The position numbers were made by a program, and so were the translations under genes. Shown in pieces: positions 25,366 through 34,360 of a stretch of 50,049 bases of DNA; position 1 is the first letter of the stretch; every line of letters starts with the position of its first letter. The stretch lies in assembly GCA_025997595.1 (NCBI GenBank), contig BNUU01000010.1, positions 1-50,049 on the forward strand, written 5' to 3'. The DNA comes from Spirochaetia bacterium. Its GTDB lineage: Bacteria > Spirochaetota > Spirochaetia > Treponematales > Breznakiellaceae. A model generated the notes under the pieces. The model searched no databases, was not told where the DNA came from, and saw only the letters and a list, made by a program, of their open reading frames with translations.

Positions 25366-28300
25366 AGAAATTACTCCCCGACTTGGTGATCATCTCTTCG
25401 TCCCGCTCGGTGAGGGGGATCTGTTTGCCCTTGTTGTCGTAGATCGTGAGATCCAGCGCCAGGCCCCTGAGTTCCTGTACCAGTACGTTGAAGGATTCGG
25501 GGATTCCCGCCGTGGTGGAGGGTTCCCCCTTCACGATGGCTTCGTATATCTTGGACCGGCCCGTCATGTCGTCGGACTTGATGGTCAGCAGTTCCTGGAG
25601 GGTATTGGCGGCGCCGTAGGCTTCCAGGGCCCAAACTTCCATTTCCCCAAGCCGCTGGCCGCCGAACTGGGCCTTTCCGCCCAGGGGCTGCTGGGTCACC
25701 AGTGAGTAGGGGCCGGTGCTGCGGGCGTGCATCTTGTCGTCGACCAGATGGTGGAGTTTGAGGAAGTAGATGATCCCGCAGAAAATGGGGTTCACAAAGG
25801 CTTCCCCGGTTTTGCCGTCCCGGAGGACCGCCTTGCTGGTAACCGGGAGTCCCGCTTCCTTAAGCTTCTCTTCGATCTGCTCGGTTGAAGGCGACTGAAA
25901 CACCGGGGCGGAATACCATTCGTCCAGGGTGGAACCGGCCCAGCCGAGTTCTGTTTCCAGAAGCTGGCCGATGTTCATCCGGGAAGGTACCCCCAGGGGG
26001 GTCAGACAGAGGTCCAGAGGGGTGCCGTCTTCCATGTAGGGCATATCCTCTTCCGGCAGAATCCGGGCGACCACGCCCTTGTTGCCGTGACGGCCCGCCA
26101 TCTTGTCCCCCTCGCGGAGCTTCCGCTTGGTAGCGATAAGGACCTTGACCACTTCGTCAACGCCGGGGTTCAGGTCATCCCCCTCGGTGCGCTTGAGCCG
26201 CTGGATGTCGATGATGGTCCCCTCGATGCCATGGGGCACCCGGAGGCTGGTATCCCGCACTTCCTTGGCCTTCTCGCCGAATATGGAGTTGAGGAGTTTG
26301 AATTCCGGGGTGGTTTCGGTTTCACTCTTGGGGGTAACCTTTCCAACGAGGATGTCCCCGGAGCGGACCTTGGCCCCCACCCGGATGATACCCTCGGCGT
26401 CGAGGTTATCAAGGCTCTTTTCGTTGGTATTGGGGATGTCACGGGTGATCTTCTCCGGCCCCAGCTTGGTCTCCCGCACCTCGGTGATAAATTCCTTGAT
26501 ATGGATGGAGGTGAACATATCATCCTTGACCACCCGTTCTGAAATAAGAATCGAGTCTTCGTAGTTGTAGCCGTTCCAGGGCATGAAACCCACCAGAATG
26601 TTCCGGCCCAGGGCCAGTTCCCCGTTATGGGTGGCGGGGCCGTCGGCAATGACCTGCCCGGCGGTGATCTTATCCCCCATCTTTACTATGGGCCGCTGAT
26701 TGCAGCAGGTGTCCTGGTTGGTCCGTTGGTACTTTATCAGGGGGTACACATCAAGCCCTTCTTCGTTGGTCTCCGCAATGCGGGTGGAGGCATCACCCTT
26801 GATGACGATTTCCTGGGAAGTTACCCGCACCACTGTCCCGTTCCGGCGGGACTTGACCAGCACCCCCGAATCGTAGGCGCACTTCCCTTCCATCCCCGTA
26901 CCTACCCGGGGTTCCTCGGGGAACACCAGGGGCACCGCCTGACGCTGCATGTTGGAACCCATCAGGGCCCGGTTGGCGTCGTCGTGCTCCAGGAAGGGGA
27001 TAAGGGAGGCGGAAACCGAAATAATCTGCTTGGGGGACACGTCCATGTACTGAATTTCGCCGGGTGCCCGGGTGGTATAGTCCCCCTGACGGCGGCAGGA
27101 AACCTGCTCGTCCGCAAAGGACCCGTTGTTGTTCAACTTAGCGGAAGCCTGGGCGATGTAGTAACGATCCTCGTCCATGGCGGAAAGGTACTCGATGTCC
27201 CGGGAAGCGACCCCATTTACCACTTTGCGGTAGGGGGTTTCCAGAAAGCCGTACTCGTTGACCCTGGTGTAGTTGGCCAGGGACACGATAAGGCCGATAT
27301 TCGGACCTTCCGGGGTCTCGATGGGGCACATGCGGCCGTAATGGGTATAGTGAACATCCCGGACCTCGAAGCCAGCCCGTTCACGGGAAAGACCGCCGGG
27401 GCCCAGGGCGTTAAGCCGGCGCTTATGGGTCAGTTCCGCCAGGGGATTCACCTGATCCATGAACTGGGAAAGCTGGCTGGACCCGAAGAATTCCTTAATG
27501 GCGGCCACCACCGGTTTAATCGAAATCAGATCCTGGGGTTTGATGGTGTCGGTCTCTTTCAGACTCATCCGTTCCTTGGCGATCCGTTCCATCCGGCTGA
27601 ACGCGGTCTTCATGGCGTTGGCCATCAGTTCCCCCACGGACCGGACACGGCGGTTACCCAGGTGGTCAATGTCGTCGATGTTTTCATCCCCCACGTAGAC
27701 CTTGATCAGGAACTTCATGGTTTCGATGATATCCGGCTTGGTCAGGGTAAATTCCGCCAGAGGAGGCTCATGGAGGAATTTTTTGTTGAGCTTGTAGCGC
27801 CCCACCTTGCCCAAATCATAGCGGCGGGGGGTAAAGAACATCCCGTTGAGGTCCTTCTCGGCGGCGTCCACCGTGATGGATTCCCCGGGCATCAGCACCG
27901 AATAAACCGCGGAAAGGGCATCCTCACGGGAGGGCTCATCGCTTTTCTGCTCGTCCTTTACAAACTTGATCTCCTCCCGCTCAAAACAGTTAAGGAGCAT
28001 GGGAGAATTGAGGGACCCTTCGGCGGTAAAGTCGATAACCTCTATGGAAGCAATACCGTTGGCAAGGAGTTCGTCCACATTATGGGGATGGAGCTTCTCC
28101 CCGGCGCGGTAGAGTTTTTTCTTGTTTTCCCCGTCGTCGCCTTCGACGGCCACCCACACCGCGGCGGACAGCACCTTGCCGGAAAAGAGCTCCCTGGTTT
28201 CCCGGTCATCCCTTACTTCCAGGGTTTCTGTTTTGTAGAAGGCTTTGATGATATCTTCCCGGCTTTCGTAACCCAGGGCCCGCAGGAATATGGTCCCCAA

Positions 28301-28891
28301 AATACGTTTTTTCCGGTCGATCTTGGCGTAGATCAGTTCCCGCTTCTGGTCGATCTCAAATTCCAGCCAGGAACCCCGGTAGGGGATGATCCGGGAAGAG
28401 TAAATGCCCTTTTCGTGGCTGAAAATAACACCCGGGGAACGGTGAATCTGGGAAACCACCACCCGTTCGGCGCCGTTTATGATAAAGGTTCCCCGCTCGG
28501 TCATAATGGGGATGTCCCCCATGTAAATGTCTTTCTGACGGATTTCGCCGGTCTGCTGAAAAATCAGGTTTACCCGGGCCTTAAGGGACACCGCGTAGGT
28601 CAGCCCCTTCTGCTTGCAGTCCTGTTCGGAGAGCTTGATGTTTTCCTCATCAAGGGTGTAGTACTCGTATTCCAGAACCATGTCCCCGTTGGGACTTTCG
28701 ATGGGGAAGGTGGTCTTGAATACTTCCTGAAGGCCCTGCTCATCCGGAGCCTGACCCGCCCTAAGCTTGTCCCGCTGCAAAAAACGTTCGTAAGAACAGG
28801 TCTGGATATCGATGAGATCGGGAAGATCCATCACATCCTGAATATCCTTGCCGATATAAGTCCGTTTCGCGGTTACTTTCCCTTTTACCAT
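25364..28891 (-). CDS. rpoB: RNA polymerase beta subunit
   Basis: A protein of about 1175 residues with all usual blocks: the rifampicin region [33 protein letters not shown] (shown here only as landmarks [13 protein letters not shown] and HKRRL), [31 protein letters not shown], and the C-terminal [21 protein letters not shown] clamp region. At the position where sensitive enzymes usually have Asp-His-Lys-Arg-Arg-Leu this protein reads LTHKRRL, with Asn before PLAELTH; this is typical of the naturally rifampicin-tolerant spirochaetes and is worth noting. I chose the ATG at 28891 (GGGGGAA just upstream) over one at 28903. Confidence 0.96.
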   Translation of the reverse strand: MVKGKVTAKRTYIGKDIQDVMDLPDLIDIQTCSYERFLQRDKLRAGQAPDEQGLQEVFKTTFPIESPNGDMVLEYEYYTLDEENIKLSEQDCKQKGLTYAVSLKARVNLIFQQTGEIRQKDIYMGDIPIMTERGTFIINGAERVVVSQIHRSPGVIFSHEKGIYSSRIIPYRGSWLEFEIDQKRELIYAKIDRKKRILGTIFLRALGYESREDIIKAFYKTETLEVRDDRETRELFSGKVLSAAVWVAVEGDDGENKKKLYRAGEKLHPHNVDELLANGIASIEVIDFTAEGSLNSPMLLNCFEREEIKFVKDEQKSDEPSREDALSAVYSVLMPGESITVDAAEKDLNGMFFTPRRYDLGKVGRYKLNKKFLHEPPLAEFTLTKPDIIETMKFLIKVYVGDENIDDIDHLGNRRVRSVGELMANAMKTAFSRMERIAKERMSLKETDTIKPQDLISIKPVVAAIKEFFGSSQLSQFMDQVNPLAELTHKRRLNALGPGGLSRERAGFEVRDVHYTHYGRMCPIETPEGPNIGLIVSLANYTRVNEYGFLETPYRKVVNGVASRDIEYLSAMDEDRYYIAQASAKLNNNGSFADEQVSCRRQGDYTTRAPGEIQYMDVSPKQIISVSASLIPFLEHDDANRALMGSNMQRQAVPLVFPEEPRVGTGMEGKCAYDSGVLVKSRRNGTVVRVTSQEIVIKGDASTRIAETNEEGLDVYPLIKYQRTNQDTCCNQRPIVKMGDKITAGQVIADGPATHNGELALGRNILVGFMPWNGYNYEDSILISERVVKDDMFTSIHIKEFITEVRETKLGPEKITRDIPNTNEKSLDNLDAEGIIRVGAKVRSGDILVGKVTPKSETETTPEFKLLNSIFGEKAKEVRDTSLRVPHGIEGTIIDIQRLKRTEGDDLNPGVDEVVKVLIATKRKLREGDKMAGRHGNKGVVARILPEEDMPYMEDGTPLDLCLTPLGVPSRMNIGQLLETELGWAGSTLDEWYSAPVFQSPSTEQIEEKLKEAGLPVTSKAVLRDGKTGEAFVNPIFCGIIYFLKLHHLVDDKMHARSTGPYSLVTQQPLGGKAQFGGQRLGEMEVWALEAYGAANTLQELLTIKSDDMTGRSKIYEAIVKGEPSTTAGIPESFNVLVQELRGLALDLTIYDNKGKQIPLTERDEEMITKSGSNF

Positions 28892-28920
28892 TACTTCCCC
28901 CATACCAAAAACTACGAAAA

Positions 28921-28946
28921 GGCCCCGGCTATTTTAAGCCGGAACC
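28921..28946 (-). terminator. Partial attenuator/processing hairpin between rplL and rpoB
   Basis: On the minus strand GGTTCCGGCT and AGCCGGGGCC form a stem around TAAAAT, followed by only UUUU. The weak U-run suggests partial termination or RNA processing that lowers rpoBC relative to L10/L12, as known in other bacteria at this position. Confidence 0.55.
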
Positions 28947-28988
28947 TCCCCTCTCTTAATGAGAAAATAAACTGTTTTCCTGAACGCT

Positions 28989-29384
28989 TTACTGAATATC
29001 AACGGTACCGCCTGCGGCAGTGACCGATTCTTTGATTTTCGCGGCTTCATCCTTGGAAACATTCTCCTTAAGGGGCTTGGGAGCGCCCTCAACGAGATCC
29101 TTGGCTTCCTTGAGCCCCAGACCGGTAACGGCCCGGACTTCCTTGATAACCGCAATCTTCTTGGCTTCGTCAAAAGCCTTGAGGGTTACGGTGAATTCGG
29201 TCTGTTCCTCGGCAGCAGCCGCAGGAGCGCCCCCGGCGGCTCCACCGCCGGCCACCGCAACCGCCACGGGAGCGGCGGCGGAAACGCCGAATTTCTCTTC
29301 CAGAGCCTTAACCAGTTCGGAAACCTCCAGAACGGTCATGGATGCAATCGCTTCAAGAATCTGATCAGTAGTAAGGGCTGCCAT
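28989..29384 (-). CDS. rplL: Ribosomal protein L7/L12
   Basis: A 131-residue stalk protein: N-terminal dimerisation domain (residues 1-35), an Ala/Gly-rich hinge (about 36-60) and a C-terminal factor-binding domain ([19 protein letters not shown] ... [16 protein letters not shown]). It recruits translation factors to the ribosome. An AGGAGA ribosome site precedes the ATG. About 130 bases separate it from rplJ; that gap holds short palindromes (for example GGACCATTGGTCC). Confidence 0.98.
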   Translation of the reverse strand: MAALTTDQILEAIASMTVLEVSELVKALEEKFGVSAAAPVAVAVAGGGAAGGAPAAAAEEQTEFTVTLKAFDEAKKIAVIKEVRAVTGLGLKEAKDLVEGAPKPLKENVSKDEAAKIKESVTAAGGTVDIQ

Positions 29385-29513
29385 ATTATCTTCTCCTAAA
29401 AAAACGTATTAATGTGCCCATACGGGCAACATTCCGGTTTCCCGGTAAAACCCCGACAGGAACGGCAGCATCGGACCATTGGTCCGCCCGAAGCCTGACA
29501 GGAAGATTACAAA

Positions 29514-30062
29514 TTACGCGGCGGGGCTTTCGCCCTTCTTGTCGCCAACGGCCTTGATGGTCCGTACCAGCCGTGCGGGCACATCGTTGAGGGCCCCGGC
29601 GAGGTTCCGGGCAGGGCCGTTCAGCACCGACATGAGCATGGAAATCAGTTCCAGCCTGCCCGGCAGTTTCGAGAAAGCCTCGGTCTGGGCTGCGGTATAT
29701 ACCGAATCCCCGATCAGGGCGCCCTTTACCTGCAGAGCCGGGGCTTCCCTGGCAAAGTCAACCAGGATCTTGGCGACTTCGTTTGAATCTTTGGGCGCAA
29801 TGGCCACCGCAGTGGGCCCCACCAGGTATTCCGCCACATTGGGGGCGGAAAGCTGCTCAAAGGCGAGCCGGGCGAAGTTGTTCTTTACCACCTTGTAGTG
29901 GACATCCTTGGCCCGCAGATGCTTCCGCAGGGCGGTGATCTGCTCCACCGTAAGCCCCCGGTAATCGGTAAAGATAAAATCCTGGGCCTTGCCAAAGGCA
30001 TCCTTCAGTTCCTGAATGGATGCGGTCTTGGCATCCTGTATTTTTTTCGCAACAATTGCCAT
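29514..30062 (-). CDS. rplJ: Ribosomal protein L10
   Basis: A 182-residue protein of the ribosomal stalk base. Recognised by FIFTDYRGLTVEQITALRKHLR, YKVVKNNFARLA and VGPTAVAI. The C-terminal helix binds L7/L12 dimers. In many bacteria L10 represses its own operon by binding its leader RNA; here the leader contains the structured element at 30066-30135 and two further hairpins, making autoregulation plausible. The ribosome site is GAGG, at the foot of stem 2 of that element. Confidence 0.97.
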   Translation of the reverse strand: MAIVAKKIQDAKTASIQELKDAFGKAQDFIFTDYRGLTVEQITALRKHLRAKDVHYKVVKNNFARLAFEQLSAPNVAEYLVGPTAVAIAPKDSNEVAKILVDFAREAPALQVKGALIGDSVYTAAQTEAFSKLPGRLELISMLMSVLNGPARNLAGALNDVPARLVRTIKAVGDKKGESPAA

Positions 30063-30065
30063 TTA

Positions 30066-30135
30066 TAACCTCTACTTAGTGCGGCGTCTGCCGCACAATT
30101 GAATCGAAGCGAAACAAAGTTTCGCATTATTCCTT
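30066..30135 (-). ncRNA. Structured leader element before rplJ
   Basis: A 70-nt element directly upstream of the rplJ start. On the minus strand stem 1 is GCGAAAC-TTT-GTTTCGC, then TTCGATTCAATT, then stem 2 GTGCGGC-AGAC-GCCGCAC, then TAAGTA and the GAGG ribosome site. A near-identical element lies before rpoC (25296). It may be the local counterpart of the L10-binding leader, but the known L10 leader fold (kink-turn type) was not verified. Confidence 0.65.
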
Positions 30136-30141
30136 CTTCAT

Positions 30142-30206
30142 GGAGTTTGCTGCAACCTTTGGTTGCTTGGCAAACTCCCAAAATAAAAACCCGAAGGGTT
30201 TTTATT
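30142..30206 (-). other. Two strong hairpins between rplA and rplJ
   Basis: One hairpin (30142-30178) pairs GGAGTTTGC with GCAAACTCC and contains an inner GCAACC-TTT-GGTTGC stem. The second (30182-30206) is AATAAAAACC-CGAAG-GGTTTTTATT and includes the rplA stop codon. The second could act as a terminator in part. Together with the 70-nt element the leader of rplJ has four hairpins. Confidence 0.6.
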
Positions 30207-30882
30207 CCTCGTCCTTGATCGTGAGCCAAATGCCGGGGCCCATACTGGACGCCACGGAAACGGTCTGGATAAAATCGCCCTTGGCGTCGGCGGGGCGCTT
30301 CCGTTTGATCTCGGTGACCACGGTGTTGACGTTTTCGGCGATCTTTTCCGGTTCCATGGAAACCTTTCCCACCGCCAGGTGGACCACTCCGCCCTTGTCG
30401 GCCCGGAATTCGGTGCGGCCCTTTTTCAGCTCCGCAAGGGCGCCCTTGAGGTCAAAGGTTACGGTGCCGGTCTTGGGGTTGGGCATCAGGCCCTTGCGGC
30501 CCAGGACCATACCGAGTTTTCCTACGTCCTTCATCATGTCGGGGGTGGCGACGGCCACATCAAAATCCAGCCAGCCGCCCTTCACCTTTTCGATGAGGTC
30601 TTCGGCGCCCACATAGGCGGCCCCCGCGTCCTGGGCTTCCTTCTCTTTTTCAGCCTTGCAGAACACCAGGACCTTTTTTTCGCCCCTAAACTGGTTGGGA
30701 AGCACCACCGTATCCCGCACGGACTGGTTCTTTTTGAGGTTAACCTTTATGGAAAGGTCAACGGTTTCATCAAATTTGGCAAAGGAAAGGGTTTTGACCA
30801 GTGCCAGGGCCTCTTTTACGTCATAAGAGGCGGCGGGATCGTATTTTTTGAGACTTTCAAGGTATTTTTTTCCGTGACTCAT
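30202..30882 (-). CDS. rplA: Ribosomal protein L1
   Basis: A 226-residue protein of normal length. It matches the family at [51 protein letters not shown] and [16 protein letters not shown]. It binds 23S rRNA at the L1 stalk and in many bacteria represses the L11-L1 mRNA. Its ATG overlaps the rplK stop by four bases. Confidence 0.98.
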   Translation of the reverse strand: MSHGKKYLESLKKYDPAASYDVKEALALVKTLSFAKFDETVDLSIKVNLKKNQSVRDTVVLPNQFRGEKKVLVFCKAEKEKEAQDAGAAYVGAEDLIEKVKGGWLDFDVAVATPDMMKDVGKLGMVLGRKGLMPNPKTGTVTFDLKGALAELKKGRTEFRADKGGVVHLAVGKVSMEPEKIAENVNTVVTEIKRKRPADAKGDFIQTVSVASSMGPGIWLTIKDEE

Positions 30883-31310
30883 TTTTCCACCTCTACACCC
30901 ATGGACCGGGCGGTCCCGGCGATAATTTTCATGGCCGCATCCACATCGTTGGCGGAAAGGTCGGGCATCTTCAGTTTGGCGATTTCCTCAAGCTTGGCCC
31001 GGGGAATTTTGCCCACCTTGGTTTTGTGGGACTCCGCGGAACCCTTTTCCAGGCTGATGGCCTTCTTGATCAGCACCGACGCCGGGGGGGTCTTGAGGAT
31101 AAAGGTGAATGATTTATCCGAATACACGGTGATAACCACCGGTATGATAAGTCCCGCTTCCATGGCCTTTGTCCGGTCATTGAACTGCTGGACAAACTGG
31201 GGGGCGCTTACCCCGTGGGGACCCAATGCAGGACCGACGGGCGGGGCCGGGGTGGCCTTGCCCGCGGGGCACTGCAGCTTGATAAAGGCCGAAACCTTCT
31301 TCTTTGCCAT
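30879..31310 (-). CDS. rplK: Ribosomal protein L11
   Basis: A 143-residue protein with the N-terminal [23 protein letters not shown] motif (landmarks [14 protein letters not shown]) and C-terminal rRNA-binding domain ending [11 protein letters not shown]. It shapes the GTPase-associated centre. It is coupled to rplA by a four-base overlap. The initiating ATG has AGGAGA upstream. Confidence 0.98.
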   Translation of the reverse strand: MAKKKVSAFIKLQCPAGKATPAPPVGPALGPHGVSAPQFVQQFNDRTKAMEAGLIIPVVITVYSDKSFTFILKTPPASVLIKKAISLEKGSAESHKTKVGKIPRAKLEEIAKLKMPDLSANDVDAAMKIIAGTARSMGVEVEK

Positions 31311-31393
31311 AAACTCTCCTTCGTAGTATGCCCGGCCAAAACCGGACTAGCGGGGGATTCCTCCCTCTCCTACTGCTATTATTGTAGCGTAAA

Positions 31394-31957
31394 CTACATT
31401 TTCTCCACTTGCAGGAGGTCGACTTCCACCGGGGTGTTCCGGCCGAAGATGCCGACCATCACCTTGAGCTTGTTCTTCTCCTGATTGACCTCTTCGACGG
31501 TTCCCGTAAAGGACTCGAAGGGGCCGTCAATGATCTTGACCTGTTCGCCGGCGGAAAAGGACTGCCGGGAGCGGACGGGCCGTTCGCCCTTAATTTCACC
31601 GGATTTCTGCAATATGGCCCGGGCTTCATCCCCGGTTAAGGGCTGGGGCCTCTTGTCCGCAGGGGTTCCCACAAAACCGGTAACCCCCTGAATTTTCTTG
31701 ATTTTGGAACAGGGGGCCTTCCATTCCACCACCCCTTCGGGGAGATCCATCTCCACCAAGATATAACCGGGCAGGAATTTACGGGTCTGGGTCCGCTTTT
31801 TGCCGTCCTTGACCTCGACTACCTCTTCCGAAGGGACCTTTACATCACGGACCACTTCCTTGTCGAGTTCCCCGACATCGGTCATCATGCGGATGGTTTT
31901 TTCTATTTTATTCTCATACCCCGAATAGACATGGAGAACATACCAGCCCGTAGCCAT
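31394..31957 (-). CDS. nusG: Transcription elongation/termination factor NusG
   Basis: A 187-residue protein: NGN domain (WYVLHVYSGYENKIEK ... RKFLPGYILVEMDL ... GVTGFVG) at residues about 4-120, and a C-terminal KOW domain (GEQVKIIDGPFESFTGTVEEV) at about 133-187. NusG binds the RNA polymerase clamp and joins it to Rho or the ribosome. Position between secE and rplK is the usual one. Confidence 0.98.
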   Translation of the reverse strand: MATGWYVLHVYSGYENKIEKTIRMMTDVGELDKEVVRDVKVPSEEVVEVKDGKKRTQTRKFLPGYILVEMDLPEGVVEWKAPCSKIKKIQGVTGFVGTPADKRPQPLTGDEARAILQKSGEIKGERPVRSRQSFSAGEQVKIIDGPFESFTGTVEEVNQEKNKLKVMVGIFGRNTPVEVDLLQVEKM

Positions 31958-31984
31958 TATCTTCCTTTAATTTCCTATAGTTCC

Positions 31985-32164
31985 CTAAAATATGGCTCTT
32001 ATTCCAAAGAGCAACAACACATCCACCAACCCCAGGGCTGCGGCTATTATAATAGTAGAAACAATGACAACTTTGACGGAACTCACCACGTCATCACGGC
32101 CCGGCCATACAACCTTGCGGAGCTCGGCGTAGGATTCCTTGATAAATTGAACTATCTTGCTCAT
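31985..32164 (-). CDS. secE: Preprotein translocase subunit SecE
   Basis: A 59-residue protein read directly from the minus strand: an amphipathic N-terminal helix (IVQFIKESYAELRKVVWPGR, with the conserved VVWP) and one transmembrane helix (about residues 33-52). This is the minimal one-helix SecE seen in most bacteria. It clamps SecY in the membrane. An AGGAT site precedes the ATG at 32164. It lies just upstream of nusG as expected. Confidence 0.95.
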   Translation of the reverse strand: MSKIVQFIKESYAELRKVVWPGRDDVVSSVKVVIVSTIIIAAALGLVDVLLLFGIRAIF

Positions 32165-32189
32165 GCCATCCTCTTAATAATTACTCGTT

Positions 32190-32262
32190 CAGGCCAGGTA
32201 GGAATCGAACCCACGACCTGCGGTTTTGGAGACCGCCGCTCTACCAATTGAGCTACTGGCCT
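32190..32262 (-). tRNA. trnW: tRNA-Trp (CCA)
   Basis: A 73-nt cloverleaf with acceptor AGGCCAG / CTGGCCT, D-arm GCTCAATTGGTAGAGC, anticodon loop CTCCAAA giving anticodon CCA, and T-arm GGGTTCGATTCC. Discriminator base is G. No encoded CCA end. It lies directly upstream of secE, as is common. Confidence 0.97.
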
Positions 32263-32264
32263 AC

Positions 32265-32358
32265 GATATTTATAAAAGCCCACAAGGGGTTTTCATAAAT
32301 ATCGCTAGAAAATCCTTTAGGATTTTCTATTGGAGTTTTGATTAAAAATCAAAACTCC
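32265..32358 (-). other. Array of three near-perfect hairpins between rpmG and tRNA-Trp
   Basis: Three consecutive stem-loops: 32332-32358 (GGAGTTTTGATT / AATCAAAACTCC), 32307-32328 (AGAAAATCC-TTTA-GGATTTTCT) and 32265-32303 (GATATTTAT / ATAAATATC around an inner GC-rich segment). They may separate the rpmG message from the tRNA-secE transcript by processing or partial termination. None has a long U-run. Confidence 0.6.
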
Positions 32359-32366
32359 ACATCACC

Positions 32367-32540
32367 TTACTTTATCTTGGTCTCTTTGTGCAGGGTGTGC
32401 TTGCGGTCAAAGGGACAATACTTTTTCAGCTCCAGCTTTTCCTGGGTATTACGCCGGTTTTTCGCGGTGGTATAGTTTTTCCGCTTGCACTCGCTGCACT
32501 GGAGCGCTATCAATTCAACCACTGTCTTTTTGCTTGCCAT
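32367..32540 (-). CDS. rpmG: Ribosomal protein L33
   Basis: A 57-residue protein: [19 protein letters not shown], then [18 protein letters not shown], then [16 protein letters not shown]. It has a CSEC pair and a single CP; the fourth Cys of the zinc-binding (C+) form seems replaced by Asp, so metal binding is uncertain. AGGAGG precedes the ATG. L33 sits near the ribosomal E site. Confidence 0.95.
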   Translation of the reverse strand: MASKKTVVELIALQCSECKRKNYTTAKNRRNTQEKLELKKYCPFDRKHTLHKETKIK

Positions 32541-32580
32541 TTTTCCTCCTGCGGACTCCGGCCCGACCCTCCGTAAAGTC

Positions 32581-32653
32581 AGCCCTCGAACAGAATCGAA
32601 CTGTTGACCTTATCCTTACCATGGATATGCTCTGCCAACTGAGCTACAAGGGC
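32581..32653 (-). tRNA. trnT: tRNA-Thr (GGT)
   Basis: A 73-nt cloverleaf: acceptor GCCCTTG / CGAGGGC with one G-U pair, D-arm GCTCAGTTGGCAGAGC, anticodon stem TATCC/GGATA with loop ATGGTAA (anticodon GGT) and T-arm CAGTTCGATTCTG. The discriminator is U. Confidence 0.95.
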
Positions 32654-32752
32654 ATTACCTGCACATTTTACAAGGTTTTGTTAAGATATCAAGATTAGCC
32701 GCCCGTGTCAATAGATTGGCGCTATAAACACAAAATATTATTCCTGCAACCC

Positions 32753-32835
32753 TGCCGAAGACGGGAGTTGAACCCGTACCCCCTTGCGAGGAGGAGATTT
32801 TAAGTCTCCGGTGTCTACCATTCCACCACTTCGGC
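32753..32835 (-). tRNA. trnL: tRNA-Leu (TAA)
   Basis: An 83-nt tRNA with long variable arm (class II). Acceptor GCCGAAG / CTTCGGC with discriminator A, anticodon stem GGAGA/TCTCC and loop CTTAAAA (anticodon TAA), variable arm CTCCTCGCAAGGGGG-type, T-arm GGGTTCAACTCCC. It probably leads the tRNA-Leu, tRNA-Thr, rpmG, tRNA-Trp transcript. Confidence 0.95.
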
Positions 32836-33019
32836 TAATGCGCCGCGTGAAGCGGCGTTTAAAAACAACGTTAACACAAGTCGGCGCCAAAAAAACGCTA
32901 CCGCACCCCACAAAGGGAGGCCATCTTTAGATGGCCGTCCGCGCCGCTTCGGCAAAAGCACGGCGAAGTATCATTTTACCGAACCGCCCCCCTCAGGTCA
33001 ATGAGACCGGAGACGCACC

Positions 33020-34189
33020 CTATTCCACCGCCAGCCGGTATATCGCTTCGATGTCCTTTTCGCCAAGCTTCCGGTAATTGCCCACGGGACCGAACTTGAC
33101 CGCCCGTTTTGCCATTTCGGGAATCCGGCCGGCGTCGAGTTTCGCGTCGGCGAAAGCGACCGGGAGGCCGATGGAACGGAAGAAGTTTTTCAGGCGGAAT
33201 ACCCCTTCCAGGGCGGCCTGCTCGTAATCGTAGAAGGCGCCGTCCACGCCCCAGACCTTGGCGGCGAAGCGGGCCAGCCGGGGGGTGTCTTCCTTGATGT
33301 TGTAGGTGATCCAGGCGGGAAATATGACGGAGAGGCTTGCACCGTGGGCGAGATCGAAGAGGGCGGAAAGTTCATGCCCGATGGTGTGGCTGCCCCAGTC
33401 GGGGATGCGGCCGGTGCCGAGGAGGTTGTTGTGGGCGAGGGAACCGGCCCACATGATCTCCGCCCGGGCATTGTAGTCCTTTTCGCCGCCGGAGAAGATC
33501 CGCCGGGCGTTGCGGATGATGGCCCGCATGGCCCCTTCGCAGAGCTCATCGGTCAGCTCCACGTGGGGCTCCCTGGTGAAATACCGCTCCATGATGTGGG
33601 CGAGTATGTCCGAAATGCCGCAGGCGGTCTGGTAGTTGGGCAAGCTGTAGGTCAATTCGGGGTTAAGGATCGAGAAGACCGGGCGGATGCACTCCTCGTT
33701 GACCGATTGCTTCAGGGAGCCCTGCTCGTTGGTGATAACCGAACTGACGCTGGACTCGCTCCCCGCAGCGGGGATGGTCAGCACCGTGGCAACCGGTAGC
33801 GCCTGGGTGGCAACCTTCTTGCGATCGTAAAAATCCCACACATCCCCATCGTAGAGCGCGCCGATGGCGATGGCCTTGGCGGAATCGATCACCGAACCGC
33901 CCCCCACGGCGAGGATGAACTCAAGCTTTTCCTTTTTGCAGAGCGCCACCCCTTCGTGGACCTTGGAAAGCCGGGGATTGGGCTTTACCCCGTCCAGCTC
34001 CACCCATTCAACACCGGCCTTTTTCAAACTGGCCTTGATCTTGTCCAGCAGCCCGGACTTTACCGCGCTCCCCCCGGAATGGTGGAGCAAAATCCGCTTA
34101 GCATATGTGGCGGTTTCACTGCCAATCTGATCCTCGGTCCCTTTCCCGAATATGATTTTAGTCCGGTTACAATACTCAAAGTTTTGCAT
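33020..34189 (-). CDS. Iron-containing alcohol dehydrogenase
   Basis: A 389-residue group III (Fe-dependent) dehydrogenase of the butanol dehydrogenase/YqhD type. NAD(P)-binding GGGSVIDSAKAIAIGA near residue 95; metal-site residues in ISDILAHIMERYF and HTIGHELSALFDLAHGASL. It likely interconverts aldehydes and alcohols in fermentation. The ATG at 34189 has AGGAG at a good distance, so the upstream extension to 34297 is not used. Two hairpins lie in the 184-base gap on its 3' side (CGCCGC..GCGGCG, and GGCCATC-TTTA-GATGGCC at 32920-32937). Confidence 0.9.
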   Translation of the reverse strand: MQNFEYCNRTKIIFGKGTEDQIGSETATYAKRILLHHSGGSAVKSGLLDKIKASLKKAGVEWVELDGVKPNPRLSKVHEGVALCKKEKLEFILAVGGGSVIDSAKAIAIGALYDGDVWDFYDRKKVATQALPVATVLTIPAAGSESSVSSVITNEQGSLKQSVNEECIRPVFSILNPELTYSLPNYQTACGISDILAHIMERYFTREPHVELTDELCEGAMRAIIRNARRIFSGGEKDYNARAEIMWAGSLAHNNLLGTGRIPDWGSHTIGHELSALFDLAHGASLSVIFPAWITYNIKEDTPRLARFAAKVWGVDGAFYDYEQAALEGVFRLKNFFRSIGLPVAFADAKLDAGRIPEMAKRAVKFGPVGNYRKLGEKDIEAIYRLAVE

Positions 34190-34264
34190 GGTTACTCCTG
34201 TTCTGTAAAAGATGAAGTAAATATAACATAAAATCGGATTTTGATAAATAGGACGAAAGGGAAG

Positions 34265-34332
34265 ATAAACCACAAGGAACCGAAGGTTCCAGGACATAGA
34301 GATTTTACACAGAGGACACGGAGAAAGAAAAA
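34265..34332. repeat. Dispersed palindromic repeat, copy C (partial)
   Basis: This copy contains AACCACAAGGAACCGAAGG, identical to the reverse complement of the right end of copy D, then CACAGAGGACAC. The right end (GGGTTAAAG) is degenerate, so this copy seems truncated. Unlike copies A, B and D it lies between same-strand genes, upstream of the alcohol dehydrogenase. Confidence 0.55.
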
Positions 34333-34360
34333 GATGGGTTAAAGTCTGAACAGCATGTCA

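Noticed and set aside
26627..29023. Long open frame on the plus strand opposite rpoB
   Set aside because: Shadow of rpoB; composition without domains.
31931..32251. Plus-strand frame ending GIEPTTCGFGDRRSTN
   Set aside because: This is the antisense of tRNA-Trp and secE, a well-known artefact.
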